This document shows, in pieces, positions 48,627 through 57,434 of a stretch of DNA of 64,000 bases. The notes beneath the pieces were generated by a model, which was not told where the DNA came from, ran no database searches, and was given only the letters and a program-made list of their open reading frames with translations. This DNA comes from Alphaproteobacteria bacterium (GTDB taxonomy: Bacteria; Pseudomonadota; Alphaproteobacteria; Bin95). The DNA is taken from positions 310,001 to 374,000 of the forward strand of contig JACKII010000004.1 of NCBI GenBank assembly GCA_020638555.1, given 5' to 3'. The translations under genes and the position numbers were made by a program. Positions within the stretch are counted from its first letter, which is position 1. Each line of letters starts with the position of its first letter.

Positions 48627-50057
48627 CTAGCCGTGGAGTTCGATCACGCTCGGCAGATAGGTGGCGATGCCCGGCCAGACCGTGATCAGCACCGCCAGCG
48701 CCACCATGATCAGGAAGAACGGGATGGTGGCCCGCGCAATCCGGCCGATGGGCTCGCCGGTCATGCCCTGGATGACGAACAGGTTGAAGCCCACGGGCGG
48801 GGTGATCTGCGCCATCTCGACGACGATGACCAGGAAAATGCCGAACCAGATCTTGTCGAAGCCCGCATGCAGCACCAGCGGCAGCGTGATCGGCAGGGTC
48901 ATGACAATGCTGGACATGCCCTCCAGCACGCAGCCGAGAATCGCATAGAACACCAGCAACAGCATGATGAGCGCGAACGGCGACAGGCCCAGCGCCGCGA
49001 TCTCGGTCGCGATGGCCCGCGGCACGCCCAGAAAGCCCATGGCAACGCTGAGGAAATAGGCGCCGGCCACGATCATGCCGATCATGCTGACCGTGCGCAC
49101 CGCGCCCAAGCAGGCCGCAACCAGATTGGCGAGGGTCAAAGAGCCTTGCAGGCCGCTGACGATCAACGCGCCCAGCACGCCCACCGCCGCCGCCTCCGAC
49201 GGGCTGGCAATGCCGCCATACATCGAGCCCAGCACCGCCAGGATCAGGAACACCACCGGCCCCAGATGGCGCAGGCCATAGATGCGGGCGGCCCAGGTGA
49301 CGTGCGCGTCCTGCGGTGGCGTCATGCCGGCGGTGACCGAGGCGCGAAAGCCGATATAGCTCATATAGCCGGCGGCGAGCAGCAGGCCGGGAATCACGCC
49401 GGCGATGAACAGCTTCAGGATCGAGGTCTCGGCCAGCACGCCGTAGATGATGAGGACAATGGAAGGCGGGATCAGCAGGCCCAGCGTGCCGGCGCCGGCG
49501 AGCGAGCCCATGGCCAGGTCCTTGGAATAGCCGCGGCCGAACAGTTCGCTGAGCGTGATCCGCCCGACCGTCGCCGTCGTCGCCGCGGACGAGCCGGAAA
49601 TGGCGGCGAACATGGTGCAGCCCAGCACGTTCACATGCAGCAACCGCCCCGGCAGCCGGTTGGTCCAGGGCGCAAGACCGCTGAACAGCGAGGCCGAAAG
49701 CCGGGAATGGAACAGGATTTCCGCCATCAGGATGAACAGCGGCAGGCTGATCAGCTCCGGCGTGGTGATGACGTTGAAGGTGAGTTGGGCCAGCAGCTTT
49801 TCCACCGGCATGCTGCGGAACACGGCCAGGCTGATAATCCCGACCGAGAACAGCGCCACCGCCACCCAGACGCCCAGGGCCAGCGTGGTCACGAGCACGG
49901 CGAGCACGACCGCGGAAATGCCGACGACGGTGCCGTTGCCGGCGGTCACGCCATAAATGCCGGCCGCCACCGCCAGCGCCATCACCGCCAGCGTGACGAT
50001 GCCGCTGGGCCGGAAGCCCGGTGCAGCGGCGGAGGCGGTCGCTTCACTCGACACCAT
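48627..50057 (-). CDS. dctM: TRAP transporter large permease DctM
   Basis: The 476-residue protein has about twelve helices with DctM hallmarks such as LPLFILMAEILFHSRLSASL, GCTMFAAISGSSAATTATVG and GAGTLGLLIPPSIVLIIYGV. It is the main membrane channel of a Na+-driven TRAP importer. Its start overlaps the dctQ stop by 14 bases, so translation is coupled. The length is a little above the usual 425 residues because of an N-terminal extension with two helices. The imported compound is set by DctP and is unknown; C4-dicarboxylates or other organic acids are common. Confidence 0.93.
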   Translation of the reverse strand: MVSSEATASAAAPGFRPSGIVTLAVMALAVAAGIYGVTAGNGTVVGISAVVLAVLVTTLALGVWVAVALFSVGIISLAVFRSMPVEKLLAQLTFNVITTPELISLPLFILMAEILFHSRLSASLFSGLAPWTNRLPGRLLHVNVLGCTMFAAISGSSAATTATVGRITLSELFGRGYSKDLAMGSLAGAGTLGLLIPPSIVLIIYGVLAETSILKLFIAGVIPGLLLAAGYMSYIGFRASVTAGMTPPQDAHVTWAARIYGLRHLGPVVFLILAVLGSMYGGIASPSEAAAVGVLGALIVSGLQGSLTLANLVAACLGAVRTVSMIGMIVAGAYFLSVAMGFLGVPRAIATEIAALGLSPFALIMLLLVFYAILGCVLEGMSSIVMTLPITLPLVLHAGFDKIWFGIFLVIVVEMAQITPPVGFNLFVIQGMTGEPIGRIARATIPFFLIMVALAVLITVWPGIATYLPSVIELHG

Positions 50058-50559
50058 AAGCCTCCTTGGCGGCTGTATCTTCCGGCGCCTCGCCCAGGCC
50101 GAGGCGGATCAGGCGGGCCAGCAATTGCAGGGTCAGGAGACAGGCGCCGAACGCAATCACCCCCTGGGGATAGACCAGCGGCGTCGCGTCGATGGTGGGA
50201 CTGGTGCGGCCGGTGACGAAGCTCTGCCAGGCGAACAGCACCAGGGCGTAGGAGGCATAGGCGGACATCGCGAGCCCGAACAGGGTGGCGATCCAGTCGA
50301 TCCCCCTGGCCATCCAGCCCGGCACGTTGTGGGTCAGCAACGACACGCGCACATGACCGCCGGTGCGCAACGTAAAGGCGGCGCCGCAGAAAATGGCCCC
50401 GGCCATCATGTAGGCGCTGTAGTCCCAGGCAAAGGTCAGGCTGATATTGAAGACGTTGCGGCAGGTGATCTCCGTCAGCACCAGGACGGCGATGCCGACG
50501 ATCATCACCGCGGCGGCATAGCCGGCCAGCCGCCCGATGGCGTCAATGACTCGGAGCAC
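50044..50559 (-). CDS. dctQ: TRAP transporter small permease DctQ
   Basis: The 171-residue protein has four membrane helices and the DctQ core FAWDYSAYMMAGAIFCGAAF and HVRVSLLTHNVPG. It holds the complex of DctP and DctM. It lies between the two partner genes and overlaps dctM by 14 bases. Confidence 0.92.
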   Translation of the reverse strand: MLRVIDAIGRLAGYAAAVMIVGIAVLVLTEITCRNVFNISLTFAWDYSAYMMAGAIFCGAAFTLRTGGHVRVSLLTHNVPGWMARGIDWIATLFGLAMSAYASYALVLFAWQSFVTGRTSPTIDATPLVYPQGVIAFGACLLTLQLLARLIRLGLGEAPEDTAAKEAYGVE

Positions 50560-50635
50560 GGATCCATCCGATCAGGTCTGGGAACGGGGCGCGAAAACAC
50601 AGCGGGCCGACCCACAGGCCAGCCCGCGAACACGC

Positions 50636-51637
50636 TCACTTCCGACCGACATCGGCAAGGAAGCCGTCGATGACTTCCGCCGCTTTCGGCCCGGCGGCCT
50701 TGATGTATTCGGCCACCATGGGCTTGGTGCGCTCCTGCATGGTCGGCAACATCTGCGAGACATCGCCCATCTGGATACCGTTGCGGGTCAGGATATCGAC
50801 CTTGATGGCGTCCTCCGAACGGCTGACCTCCCAGAACACGGGCTGCAACGCCTTGGCCGCGCCCTCGATGGCCTCGCGCTGGCCGGGGGTCAGGCTGTTC
50901 CAGGCATCCAGGTTCACGGTCACCGCGTTCGACGACCAGACATGGTTGGTCGGGTACATGTATTTGAGGAATTCCCAGAACTTGCCATCCACGCCCGAAC
51001 TGGCCGACGTCGTCACGGCGTCGATCGTGCCCGCCGCCAGCGCCGGCACCACCTCGCCCCACGGCAGTTGCACCGAGGTCATGCCGATGCGGTTGAACAT
51101 GTCGGTGGTGGATGTGTTGTAGGTGCGGATCTTGATGCCCTTCAGGTCGTCCGCGGCCATGGCCTTGACCTTGGTGTACACATACTGGCGCGGCCAGGGC
51201 ACGATATAGAGCAGTTTCTGGTTATACTGCGCGTACAACTCGTTCAGCATCGGCACGAAGCGCTTGTGCAGGACCTGCAACTCGTCCAGCGACTTGACCA
51301 TATAAGGCTGGGCTTCCAGGCCGAACAGCTTGTTCTCGCCGGTCTGCTGGTTCAGCAGCATGTCGCCGATGGGCACGAGGCCGTCGCGCACCGCCGTCAC
51401 CATCTCGGGCCCCTTGAAGCCGAGCGAGCCGCCGGGGTGGATGTTGATCTTGACCTCGCCGCCGGTGACCTGCCCCACGACCTTGGCGAAGGTGCGGGCG
51501 TTTTCGACATGGAAATTGCTGTCGTTCCAGGCCAGCGGCAGGTCCCAGCTGGTCTCCGCCATCGCCGGTGCGGTGACCGCCACCGACAGTGCGGTGGCGC
51601 CGGCCAAGGCCAAGCCTTTCAAGGAAAACATTGTCAT
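50636..51637 (-). CDS. dctP: TRAP transporter substrate-binding protein DctP
   Basis: The 333-residue protein has a signal peptide (LKGLALAGATALSVAVTAPA, cleavage after about residue 27) and TRAP binding-protein features: HPGGSLGFKGPEMVTAVRDG, then GIKIRTYNTSTTDMFNRIG with an Arg that binds the ligand carboxylate, and LAAGTIDAVTTSASSG. It captures an organic acid in the periplasm. ATG 51637 is taken as the start; the GGGAGG site is 13 bases up, so an ATG two codons later is equally possible. It heads dctPQM. Confidence 0.92.
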   Translation of the reverse strand: MTMFSLKGLALAGATALSVAVTAPAMAETSWDLPLAWNDSNFHVENARTFAKVVGQVTGGEVKINIHPGGSLGFKGPEMVTAVRDGLVPIGDMLLNQQTGENKLFGLEAQPYMVKSLDELQVLHKRFVPMLNELYAQYNQKLLYIVPWPRQYVYTKVKAMAADDLKGIKIRTYNTSTTDMFNRIGMTSVQLPWGEVVPALAAGTIDAVTTSASSGVDGKFWEFLKYMYPTNHVWSSNAVTVNLDAWNSLTPGQREAIEGAAKALQPVFWEVSRSEDAIKVDILTRNGIQMGDVSQMLPTMQERTKPMVAEYIKAAGPKAAEVIDGFLADVGRK

Positions 51638-51723
51638 GGCGCTTTGTAACCTCCCGTTTGTTATCGCTCCATACTGGAGGGGAGAGCCGGTTAACGCAAT
51701 GCCGAAACCCGCGGCCGGGTGCG

Positions 51724-52104
51724 CTAGCCCGCGCCGAGTACCGCCGTTTTCGGATCGGAGCCGAACCGGTTGGGACCGTCCGTGCCGCGCTTCAGCAGCA
51801 GGTAGAGAAACAGGATCAGGTTCAGGAGCGGCACCAGCACCAGCAAAAACCACCAGCCGCTGTTGCCGGTATCGTGCAGGCGGCGCACGCCCAGGGCGAT
51901 GTTGGGAATGACGACGAACAGCCCGTAGAGGCTGCTCAGCACGCCCGCTTCGGTTTCCGGGTCGAACAGGCCCAGCGCCATATCCAAGAAAACCAGCACG
52001 AGCGACGCGACAATGTTGACCAGGACGAAGACGCCGAATTCGAGCCGGCGCGAGCGACCGGAAAACTCGAAATACCGCCGATACGGTGCCAGAACGATGT
52101 CCAT
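51724..52104 (-). CDS. DUF805 family membrane protein
   Basis: The 126-residue protein has three or four helices. Its FEFSGRSRRLEFGVFVLVN opening and ALGVRRLHDTGNSGWWFLL are the DUF805 signature. Function is unknown. ATG 52104 is preferred over the in-frame TTG at 52113 because spacing from the GGGGGAG site is better. It sits 87 bases from dctP on the same strand, but has no clear link to it. Confidence 0.87.
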   Translation of the reverse strand: MDIVLAPYRRYFEFSGRSRRLEFGVFVLVNIVASLVLVFLDMALGLFDPETEAGVLSSLYGLFVVIPNIALGVRRLHDTGNSGWWFLLVLVPLLNLILFLYLLLKRGTDGPNRFGSDPKTAVLGAG

Positions 52105-52213
52105 TGTCGTCAAACTCCCCCGATGATCGTCTCTGTGTGTGCGGCGGGGTCGGCCGCCGCCCTGGCCCGACGGGCGCTGATGGCCCGGGCCGGAGGCGGC
52201 GGCCGGCCGGCCT

Positions 52214-53008
52214 TTACTGTGCCGTGATGCCGCCGTCGACGACCAGGCCGGCGCCGGTCATGAAGCCGGCGTCGTCGCTCGCCAGGAAGACGATGCCGTT
52301 GGCGATGTCCTCGGCCACGCCCAGGCGGCCGATCGGGTGCATTTTGGCGGAGAACTCCTTCGCCTTGGACGGATCGTTCAGCCCCTGCTTCTGCGCCCGC
52401 GAGACGAAGGTCTGGGCGCCCATGTCGGTGTCGATCACGCCCGGATGGATGGAGTTGCAGCGCACCCGCTGGCCCTTGCGGGCGAAATAGAGTGCCGTCG
52501 ACTTGGTGAACAGCGCCACGCCGCCCTTGGTCATGGAATAGAGCGGGTCCAGTTGCGAGCCGACCAGGCCGGCGATCGACGAGGTGTTGACAATGGCCGA
52601 GCCATGCTTGCTGTGCTCGCCGCGGGCCGCCAGCGCATCGGCGCAGAGCTTGGTGCCGAGGAAGACGCCGGTCATGTTGACGGCGACCAGCTTGTTCCAG
52701 TCGTCCAGCGTCGCCTCGTCGATGCCGAGGCCGGTGAACACGCCCGCATTGTTGCAGAGAATGTCGAGCCCGCCGAACTTGTCCTCCGCCAGAGAGACGG
52801 CGGCGCGCCAGTCGGCTTCCTTGGTCACGTCGAGATGGGCATAGGCACCGGCGGCGCCCAGCTTCGCCGCGGTCTCCCGGCCGAGATCGTCCAGCACGTC
52901 GGCGACGATCACCTTCGCACCGGCCTCGACCATCATTTCCGCCGTCTTGGCGCCGATGCCGCGGGATGCACCGGAGATGAGGGCGACTTTGCCGTCGAGT
53001 CTGTTCAT
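52214..53008 (-). CDS. Short-chain dehydrogenase/reductase
   Basis: The 264-residue protein has the classical SDR pattern: ALISGASRGIG (NAD(P)-binding), CNNAGV, catalytic Ser in NTSSIAGLV, and YSMTK (Tyr-x-x-x-Lys), all intact. Acidic residues after the second beta strand (ADVLDD) suggest NAD preference. The reaction is unknown. GAGGAAA lies upstream of ATG 53008. It clusters with a MaoC-like gene and a second SDR on the same strand, which points to an acyl or hydroxyacid pathway. Confidence 0.9.
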   Translation of the reverse strand: MNRLDGKVALISGASRGIGAKTAEMMVEAGAKVIVADVLDDLGRETAAKLGAAGAYAHLDVTKEADWRAAVSLAEDKFGGLDILCNNAGVFTGLGIDEATLDDWNKLVAVNMTGVFLGTKLCADALAARGEHSKHGSAIVNTSSIAGLVGSQLDPLYSMTKGGVALFTKSTALYFARKGQRVRCNSIHPGVIDTDMGAQTFVSRAQKQGLNDPSKAKEFSAKMHPIGRLGVAEDIANGIVFLASDDAGFMTGAGLVVDGGITAQ

Positions 53009-53067
53009 GAATGGGGTTTCCTCATGGTTTGGGTTAGTCATCCAATTGGACCCTCGCGAAAACTCAA

Positions 53068-53188
53068 TATCGTCATTGCGAGGACCCCGGATTTCATCCG
53101 GGGGACGAAGCAATCCAGTTGGCCTTTAACTATTTCCAAACCCTGGATTGCCTCCCCCGGCACAAGGCCGGGGTCGCAATGACGGTAT
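53068..53188. repeat. MITE-like nested hairpin (family C)
   Basis: Left arm CGTCATTGCGAGGACCCCGG... ACGAAGCAATCCAG (53071-53117) and right arm CTGGATTGCC...CCGGGGTCGCAATGACGG (53143-53185) are inverted and similar over about 45 bases, with CCCCGG-N7-CCGGGG hairpins nested in each arm. The CGTCATTGCGA...GCAATCC motif is a widespread bacterial intergenic palindrome. It lies between the MaoC-like gene and the SDR gene, same strand. No coding sequence is inside. Confidence 0.88.
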
Positions 53189-53287
53189 TCTGAGGCGTCC
53201 AATTTACACAAATTCAGATCATGCCAAAATAGCGCAGGGCCGCTTCAATTGCCGGTCGCATGTTACTCGGGCATGGATAGCCTGGAT

Positions 53288-54133
53288 TCACCCTCGACTT
53301 CCATACGAAACGCTGTCGACCAACCCGAAACAGGCGGGCTTGCCTTCCGGCTTCATCAGGGCGACGCGGGAGAGATGGCCGTTTGTGCGCTCGCCGGTGA
53401 CGGTCAGCAACTCGTCCCAGAACATCGGCCGGCGGAAGCGAACCTCCATGGCGAGCTGTTGCGGCGGGCCGCCGCCATCGCGCACCAGCGCCTCCATCAT
53501 GATGTGCGAGCCCATGATGCCGGCGGCGATGGGCGCGCGGAAGCCGAACTGGCGCGCGATTTCCGGGTCGTCGTGAATGCGGTTCATCTTGTCGTCGGAA
53601 TAGTTGCCGACGCCCTCCGGCGTCAGTTGCTTCTCGCCGATGCGAGCGAGTCCCAGGGCCGGCGCGTCCGGGTTTTCGGCGCGGGCGGCGGCGGAGCCCG
53701 GCCCCTTGCGTTCGCCCTCCTGATCCATGCGCACGCTGGTGCGGGAGAGTTCCATGGCAATCGAGCCATCGGCCCGCACCACCTCGAAGCCCGCGTGCAT
53801 GAGGGTGCCGCGCGGTGCCGGCTCGATGCCGGTGATGCGGCCCTGGAGGGTGATTTCCTCGCCGATCCGCACCGGCGCATGCTGGCGGTAGTGCTGGATC
53901 ATGTGCACGCTGCCGTTGATCGAGAACCCGTCCCGGTTTACGTGGCGGATGGTCAGCAGCGCGAAATGGCTGGGGTCGAGGACATCGCCCCAGATCGCCG
54001 GGTCGATGCCGCAACAGGCGAGCTTGCGCGCCTGGTAGGCCGCATCGACGGCGAAGGTCCAGGGCGTGAACGCGAAGCCGGGCGCCAGTTCGTCGTCCGA
54101 ACGGGTCGCCTGGCCGGAAGGATCGGGGAGCAT
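53288..54133 (-). CDS. MaoC-like double hotdog protein
   Basis: The 281-residue protein has two hotdog-like halves. The second half has YSDDKMNRIHDDPEIARQFG with a following PIAAGIM, which resembles the MaoC/R-hydratase active-site segment (Asp and His). Hydration of enoyl-CoA is the likely type of reaction. The first half lacks these residues and is probably structural. It lies between two SDR genes on the same strand. Its role could be in a fatty-acid-like or branched-acid route. Confidence 0.75.
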   Translation of the reverse strand: MLPDPSGQATRSDDELAPGFAFTPWTFAVDAAYQARKLACCGIDPAIWGDVLDPSHFALLTIRHVNRDGFSINGSVHMIQHYRQHAPVRIGEEITLQGRITGIEPAPRGTLMHAGFEVVRADGSIAMELSRTSVRMDQEGERKGPGSAAARAENPDAPALGLARIGEKQLTPEGVGNYSDDKMNRIHDDPEIARQFGFRAPIAAGIMGSHIMMEALVRDGGGPPQQLAMEVRFRRPMFWDELLTVTGERTNGHLSRVALMKPEGKPACFGLVDSVSYGSRG

Positions 54134-54174
54134 ACGGGTCTCCTGGGTACGGAACCGAACAATCGCCTCAGGTG

Positions 54175-54936
54175 CTACCTGCGGCCGGCGGAGACGCCGC
54201 CGTCGACCATGTAGACGCCGCCGGTGCAGAAGCTGCTGTCGTCGGAGGCGAGGAACAGCATCATGCGCGCCACCTCTTCCGGCTTGCCATAGCGCTTCAG
54301 CGGCGTCGCACCGGCCAGCGGCTGGTCGTTGCGGCCGGGTACGCCGTGCATGTCCTCCAGCGAGCGCATCATCGGCGTGTCGATCGGCGACGGGTTCACG
54401 GTGTTGACGCGGATATTGTTGGCAGAACCCTCGATGGCGGCCGAGCGCATCAGGCCGATGGCGGCGTGCTTGGAGGCGATATAGGCCGACATGTTCGGCA
54501 CCGCCCGGATGCCCGCGGTGGAGGCGGTGACGACAATCGAGCCGCCGTTTTGCTCCATCGCCTGCATGACGTATTTCAGGCCGAGCCAGACGCCGCGGAC
54601 GTTGACGGCGATGACCTTGTCGAACATGGCCGGGTCGTAGTCCTGGATCCGGTCCAGCTTGCCTTCGATGCCGGCATTCAGCAGCGCGATGTCGACCTTG
54701 CCGTAGCGGGCAACGGTCTGGTCGACCAGGGCCTTGACCGAGGCCTCGTCGGTCACGTCGGTCGGGCAGATGGCGGCCCGGTCGCCGATCTCGTTCGCGA
54801 CTTCCTGCAACGGGCCTTCCAGCACGTCGGCGAGCATGAGTTGCGCGCCTTCGGCAGCGAACAAGCGGGCGGCGGCGGCACCGATGCCGCGGGCGGCCCC
54901 GGTGATGATGGCAACCTTGCCGTCAAGCTTGGGCAT
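54175..54936 (-). CDS. Short-chain dehydrogenase/reductase
   Basis: The 253-residue SDR has AIITGAARGIG, LNAGI, catalytic Ser in VTASTAGI and YIASK, all intact. It is clearly different from the SDR at 52214-53008. It starts 41 bases upstream of the MaoC-like gene on the same strand, so the two probably share a transcript. The substrate is unknown; 3-hydroxyacyl or cyclic alcohol oxidation is common. Confidence 0.9.
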   Translation of the reverse strand: MPKLDGKVAIITGAARGIGAAAARLFAAEGAQLMLADVLEGPLQEVANEIGDRAAICPTDVTDEASVKALVDQTVARYGKVDIALLNAGIEGKLDRIQDYDPAMFDKVIAVNVRGVWLGLKYVMQAMEQNGGSIVVTASTAGIRAVPNMSAYIASKHAAIGLMRSAAIEGSANNIRVNTVNPSPIDTPMMRSLEDMHGVPGRNDQPLAGATPLKRYGKPEEVARMMLFLASDDSSFCTGGVYMVDGGVSAGRR

Positions 54937-55011
54937 GAGCGGTGTTTCCTCGGAGGGTGGCGTTCGTGATTGCCGCCATGCTCGCGCGCCGACGCCGGGG
55001 CGTCAATGGGC

Positions 55012-55362
55012 CTAGGAAACCTCGGTCGAAGACCCGGCCGCAAGTCCGAGGAATACCAGCAAGGCCTGCCCCAAACGTGCCATGTCTCCGTCCTGCAATC
55101 TCCCCACCCGGACGCCGATCTTCGCGCGCGGCACGGCCGCGATCTTATCCACCATGATCCAGGATCTGGCCCGCAACCCATTTTCGTTGCTCGGCTCGAC
55201 CGACAATCGGAAGAGCGGCGTACCCGTATCCATTGAGGTGAATGCGCAGACAATGACCGACCCGGTGCCCGCGAACCGATCATCCTGTACAATGACCGCC
55301 GGGCGTGGCTTGCTGAGAAATTCGCCACCGCCCGACAAGGTCCAAATTTCCCCTCGGATCAT
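55012..55362 (-). CDS. MazF/PemK-like toxin
   Basis: The 116-residue protein matches the MazF/PemK family: RGEIWTLSGGGE at the start, KPRPAVIVQDDRF, and an FTS motif near residue 42 with the catalytic Thr. Toxins of this family cut mRNA at short sequences. It follows the antitoxin-like gene by 9 bases on the same strand, the usual order. The C-terminus (GLAAGSSTEVS) is slightly extended. Its cut sequence is unknown. Confidence 0.85.
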   Translation of the reverse strand: MIRGEIWTLSGGGEFLSKPRPAVIVQDDRFAGTGSVIVCAFTSMDTGTPLFRLSVEPSNENGLRARSWIMVDKIAAVPRAKIGVRVGRLQDGDMARLGQALLVFLGLAAGSSTEVS

Positions 55363-55371
55363 AATCTGAGA

Positions 55372-55608
55372 TCAATCGTAGGCATCATCCATTCGATCCC
55401 AGATAACTGCCACGGAATCGATGAACGCCTGGTCCTCCGCATCCTGTGACGCGGCAGCGACACGCAACGATTGCTCGCGGGCGGCCGCACAAAATGCAGC
55501 GGATTCGACATCCGGAACCCAATACTGCACCAATTTCAAGCCTTTGGCACGCTGCTGCGCCCGAAATCTGTTGCCCCGCTCACGGGTAGTCTTGCGGTTG
55601 GAAATCAT
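55372..55608 (-). CDS. MazE-like (DUF3018) antitoxin
   Basis: The 78-residue protein has the DUF3018 pattern: QQRAKGLKLVQYWVPDVESAAF, then a polar C-terminus with AFIDSVAVIWDRMDD. Such proteins neutralise MazF toxins and repress their own promoter. The basic N-terminus (SNRKTTRERGNRFR) could contact DNA. Located 9 bases upstream of the toxin gene. Confidence 0.85.
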   Translation of the reverse strand: MISNRKTTRERGNRFRAQQRAKGLKLVQYWVPDVESAAFCAAAREQSLRVAAASQDAEDQAFIDSVAVIWDRMDDAYD

Positions 55609-55682
55609 GGCAATGCGATCACTTGAGTTCCGTTGCTAACAACATATGCAGCCAGTATCCGGCGTCAATGGGCTGGGCGCTG

Positions 55683-57275
55683 TCAGGCGCCGCCCCGCCG
55701 CCGCCGGCGGCTGCCCTGCCAGCCGACGCGGTAAAGGTCGAAGCGGCGGTCTTTCAACTGCTGCACCGTGCCCTGGTTGCGGCTGACGAACAGGTCGGAG
55801 AAGCGCAGGTCCGCGAACGCGATCATCTCGGTGTTGGCGCCGGAGTCCGCCGCAACGCCGTCGCGGGCGAAGGGGAAATCGCACGGGGTCAGCACGCAGC
55901 TTTCGGCATAGTGGATGTCCATGTTCTCCACGTGCGGCAGGTTGCCGACAATGCCGGACATGACGACATAGACCTGGTTCTCCACCGCGCGGGCCTGGCA
56001 GCAATAGCGCACGCGCAGATAGCCGCGCCGCTCGTCCGAGGAGAAGGGCACGAACAAGATCAGCGCGCCCTGGTCGACCAGATTGCGGGCCACTTCCGGA
56101 AACTCGCAGTCATAGCAGACCAGCACGCCGATCGGGCCGCAGTCGGTGGCAATCGCCTCCAGCCGCTCGCCGCCCTTGATGTTCCACCAATAGCGCTCGG
56201 CCGGGGTCGGGTGCAGCTTGTCCTGGACGAACACGCCGCCGTCGCGCAGGAAGACATAGCCGGTGTTGCGGATGCTCTCGTCGTCCTGGAGCGTCGGGTG
56301 CGAGCCGCCGACGATGTTAACGTTGTAGCGCACCGCCAGGGCGCTCATGAACTCGCGGAAGCGCTCGGTGTACTCGGCGACCTTGGCGACGCCGGCCAGC
56401 GGCGTCAGCGGCTTGGTCTCGGCGGCCAGCAATTGCAGGGTAAAGAGTTCCGGGAAGACGACGAAATCGCTGCGATAGTCGCTGGCGACGTCGACGAAAT
56501 ACTCGACCTGGTCCTCGAACGCGCTGACGCTGGAAATCTGGCGCATCTGGAACTGGACCGTGGCGACACGCACGCTTTCCGGCAGGCGGCCCATGGGCTG
56601 GGCGGCGCTGGCCTTTTCCGCCTCGGTCACCAGCGGATTGCGCCAGAGCATGTGGCTGGCATAGCCGCGGGACTGCCGATCCTCCGGCAGATAACCGGGC
56701 AGGATGCCGATAACCTCATAGCCGTTGGCCAGTTGGAAGTTCAGCACCTGGTCGCGGATCTTCTTATCCTGGACCTGCTCCAGATACTCTTCCGGCGAAC
56801 CCACCTTCGCGCGGGCGCGGTTATAGCCCGGCAGGCGGCCGCCGAAGACGATGCCTTTCAACTCCCAGTACTCGCAGAGTTCGCGCCGGGCATTGTAGAG
56901 GCGCTGACCGATGCGCGAGCGGCGAATGTCCGGGTCGACCGCCACCTCCATGCCATAGAGATAGTCGCCGTTGGCATCGTGGCGCGAGGCATAGCCGTTG
57001 CCGGTGATCTCGGCCCAGGAATGGGGCTTGAGCGCGATCTCGCCGGAGATGATGAAGGTCGCCGCATGGCCGACGATCTGGTCGCCCAGTTCCACCACGA
57101 ACTGGCCTTCGGGGAAGATGTTGATATTGCCGCGCACGCATTCGGGCGTGGTGGCCATGTCGCCCTTATAAATCTTGCGGCTGAGCGCGACGATGCCGCC
57201 CACGTCGCTCATGCGGGCGTTGCGAACGATCAGGCGGGGCTTTTCCGCCTTGGTCGGGGCTTTGTTTGCGGGCAC
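55683..57275 (-). CDS. GNAT acetyltransferase-nitrilase fusion
   Basis: The 530-residue protein joins an N-terminal GNAT domain (residues 15-210: VRNARMSDVGGIVALSR, GMEVAVDPDIRRSRIGQRLY) to a C-terminal carbon-nitrogen hydrolase domain. The latter has the full triad Glu276 (FPELFT), Lys353 (DKLHPTPAE) and Cys387 (VLVCYDCEFPE). This domain order is known in a conserved bacterial family whose exact substrate is not settled; amide or nitrile hydrolysis coupled with acetyl transfer is likely. It is divergent from the hydantoin-racemase-like gene by 159 bases, which may act on a related compound. Confidence 0.9.
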   Translation of the reverse strand: MPANKAPTKAEKPRLIVRNARMSDVGGIVALSRKIYKGDMATTPECVRGNINIFPEGQFVVELGDQIVGHAATFIISGEIALKPHSWAEITGNGYASRHDANGDYLYGMEVAVDPDIRRSRIGQRLYNARRELCEYWELKGIVFGGRLPGYNRARAKVGSPEEYLEQVQDKKIRDQVLNFQLANGYEVIGILPGYLPEDRQSRGYASHMLWRNPLVTEAEKASAAQPMGRLPESVRVATVQFQMRQISSVSAFEDQVEYFVDVASDYRSDFVVFPELFTLQLLAAETKPLTPLAGVAKVAEYTERFREFMSALAVRYNVNIVGGSHPTLQDDESIRNTGYVFLRDGGVFVQDKLHPTPAERYWWNIKGGERLEAIATDCGPIGVLVCYDCEFPEVARNLVDQGALILFVPFSSDERRGYLRVRYCCQARAVENQVYVVMSGIVGNLPHVENMDIHYAESCVLTPCDFPFARDGVAADSGANTEMIAFADLRFSDLFVSRNQGTVQQLKDRRFDLYRVGWQGSRRRRRGGA

Positions 57276-57434
57276 GCAGGGGCCTCATGCGGTTGTTGCC
57301 AAGGCCCCTACCCTGCCCGAAAGTCGTGGGCGCGAGAACCCTTCGCCCGACCCGCCCGCCGGTTTCGTCGCCGGCCTCGCCCTCCCCGCTCCGCTGCGAT
57401 AAGCTGGCCGGCGAATTGACCGACGGAGACGCCC

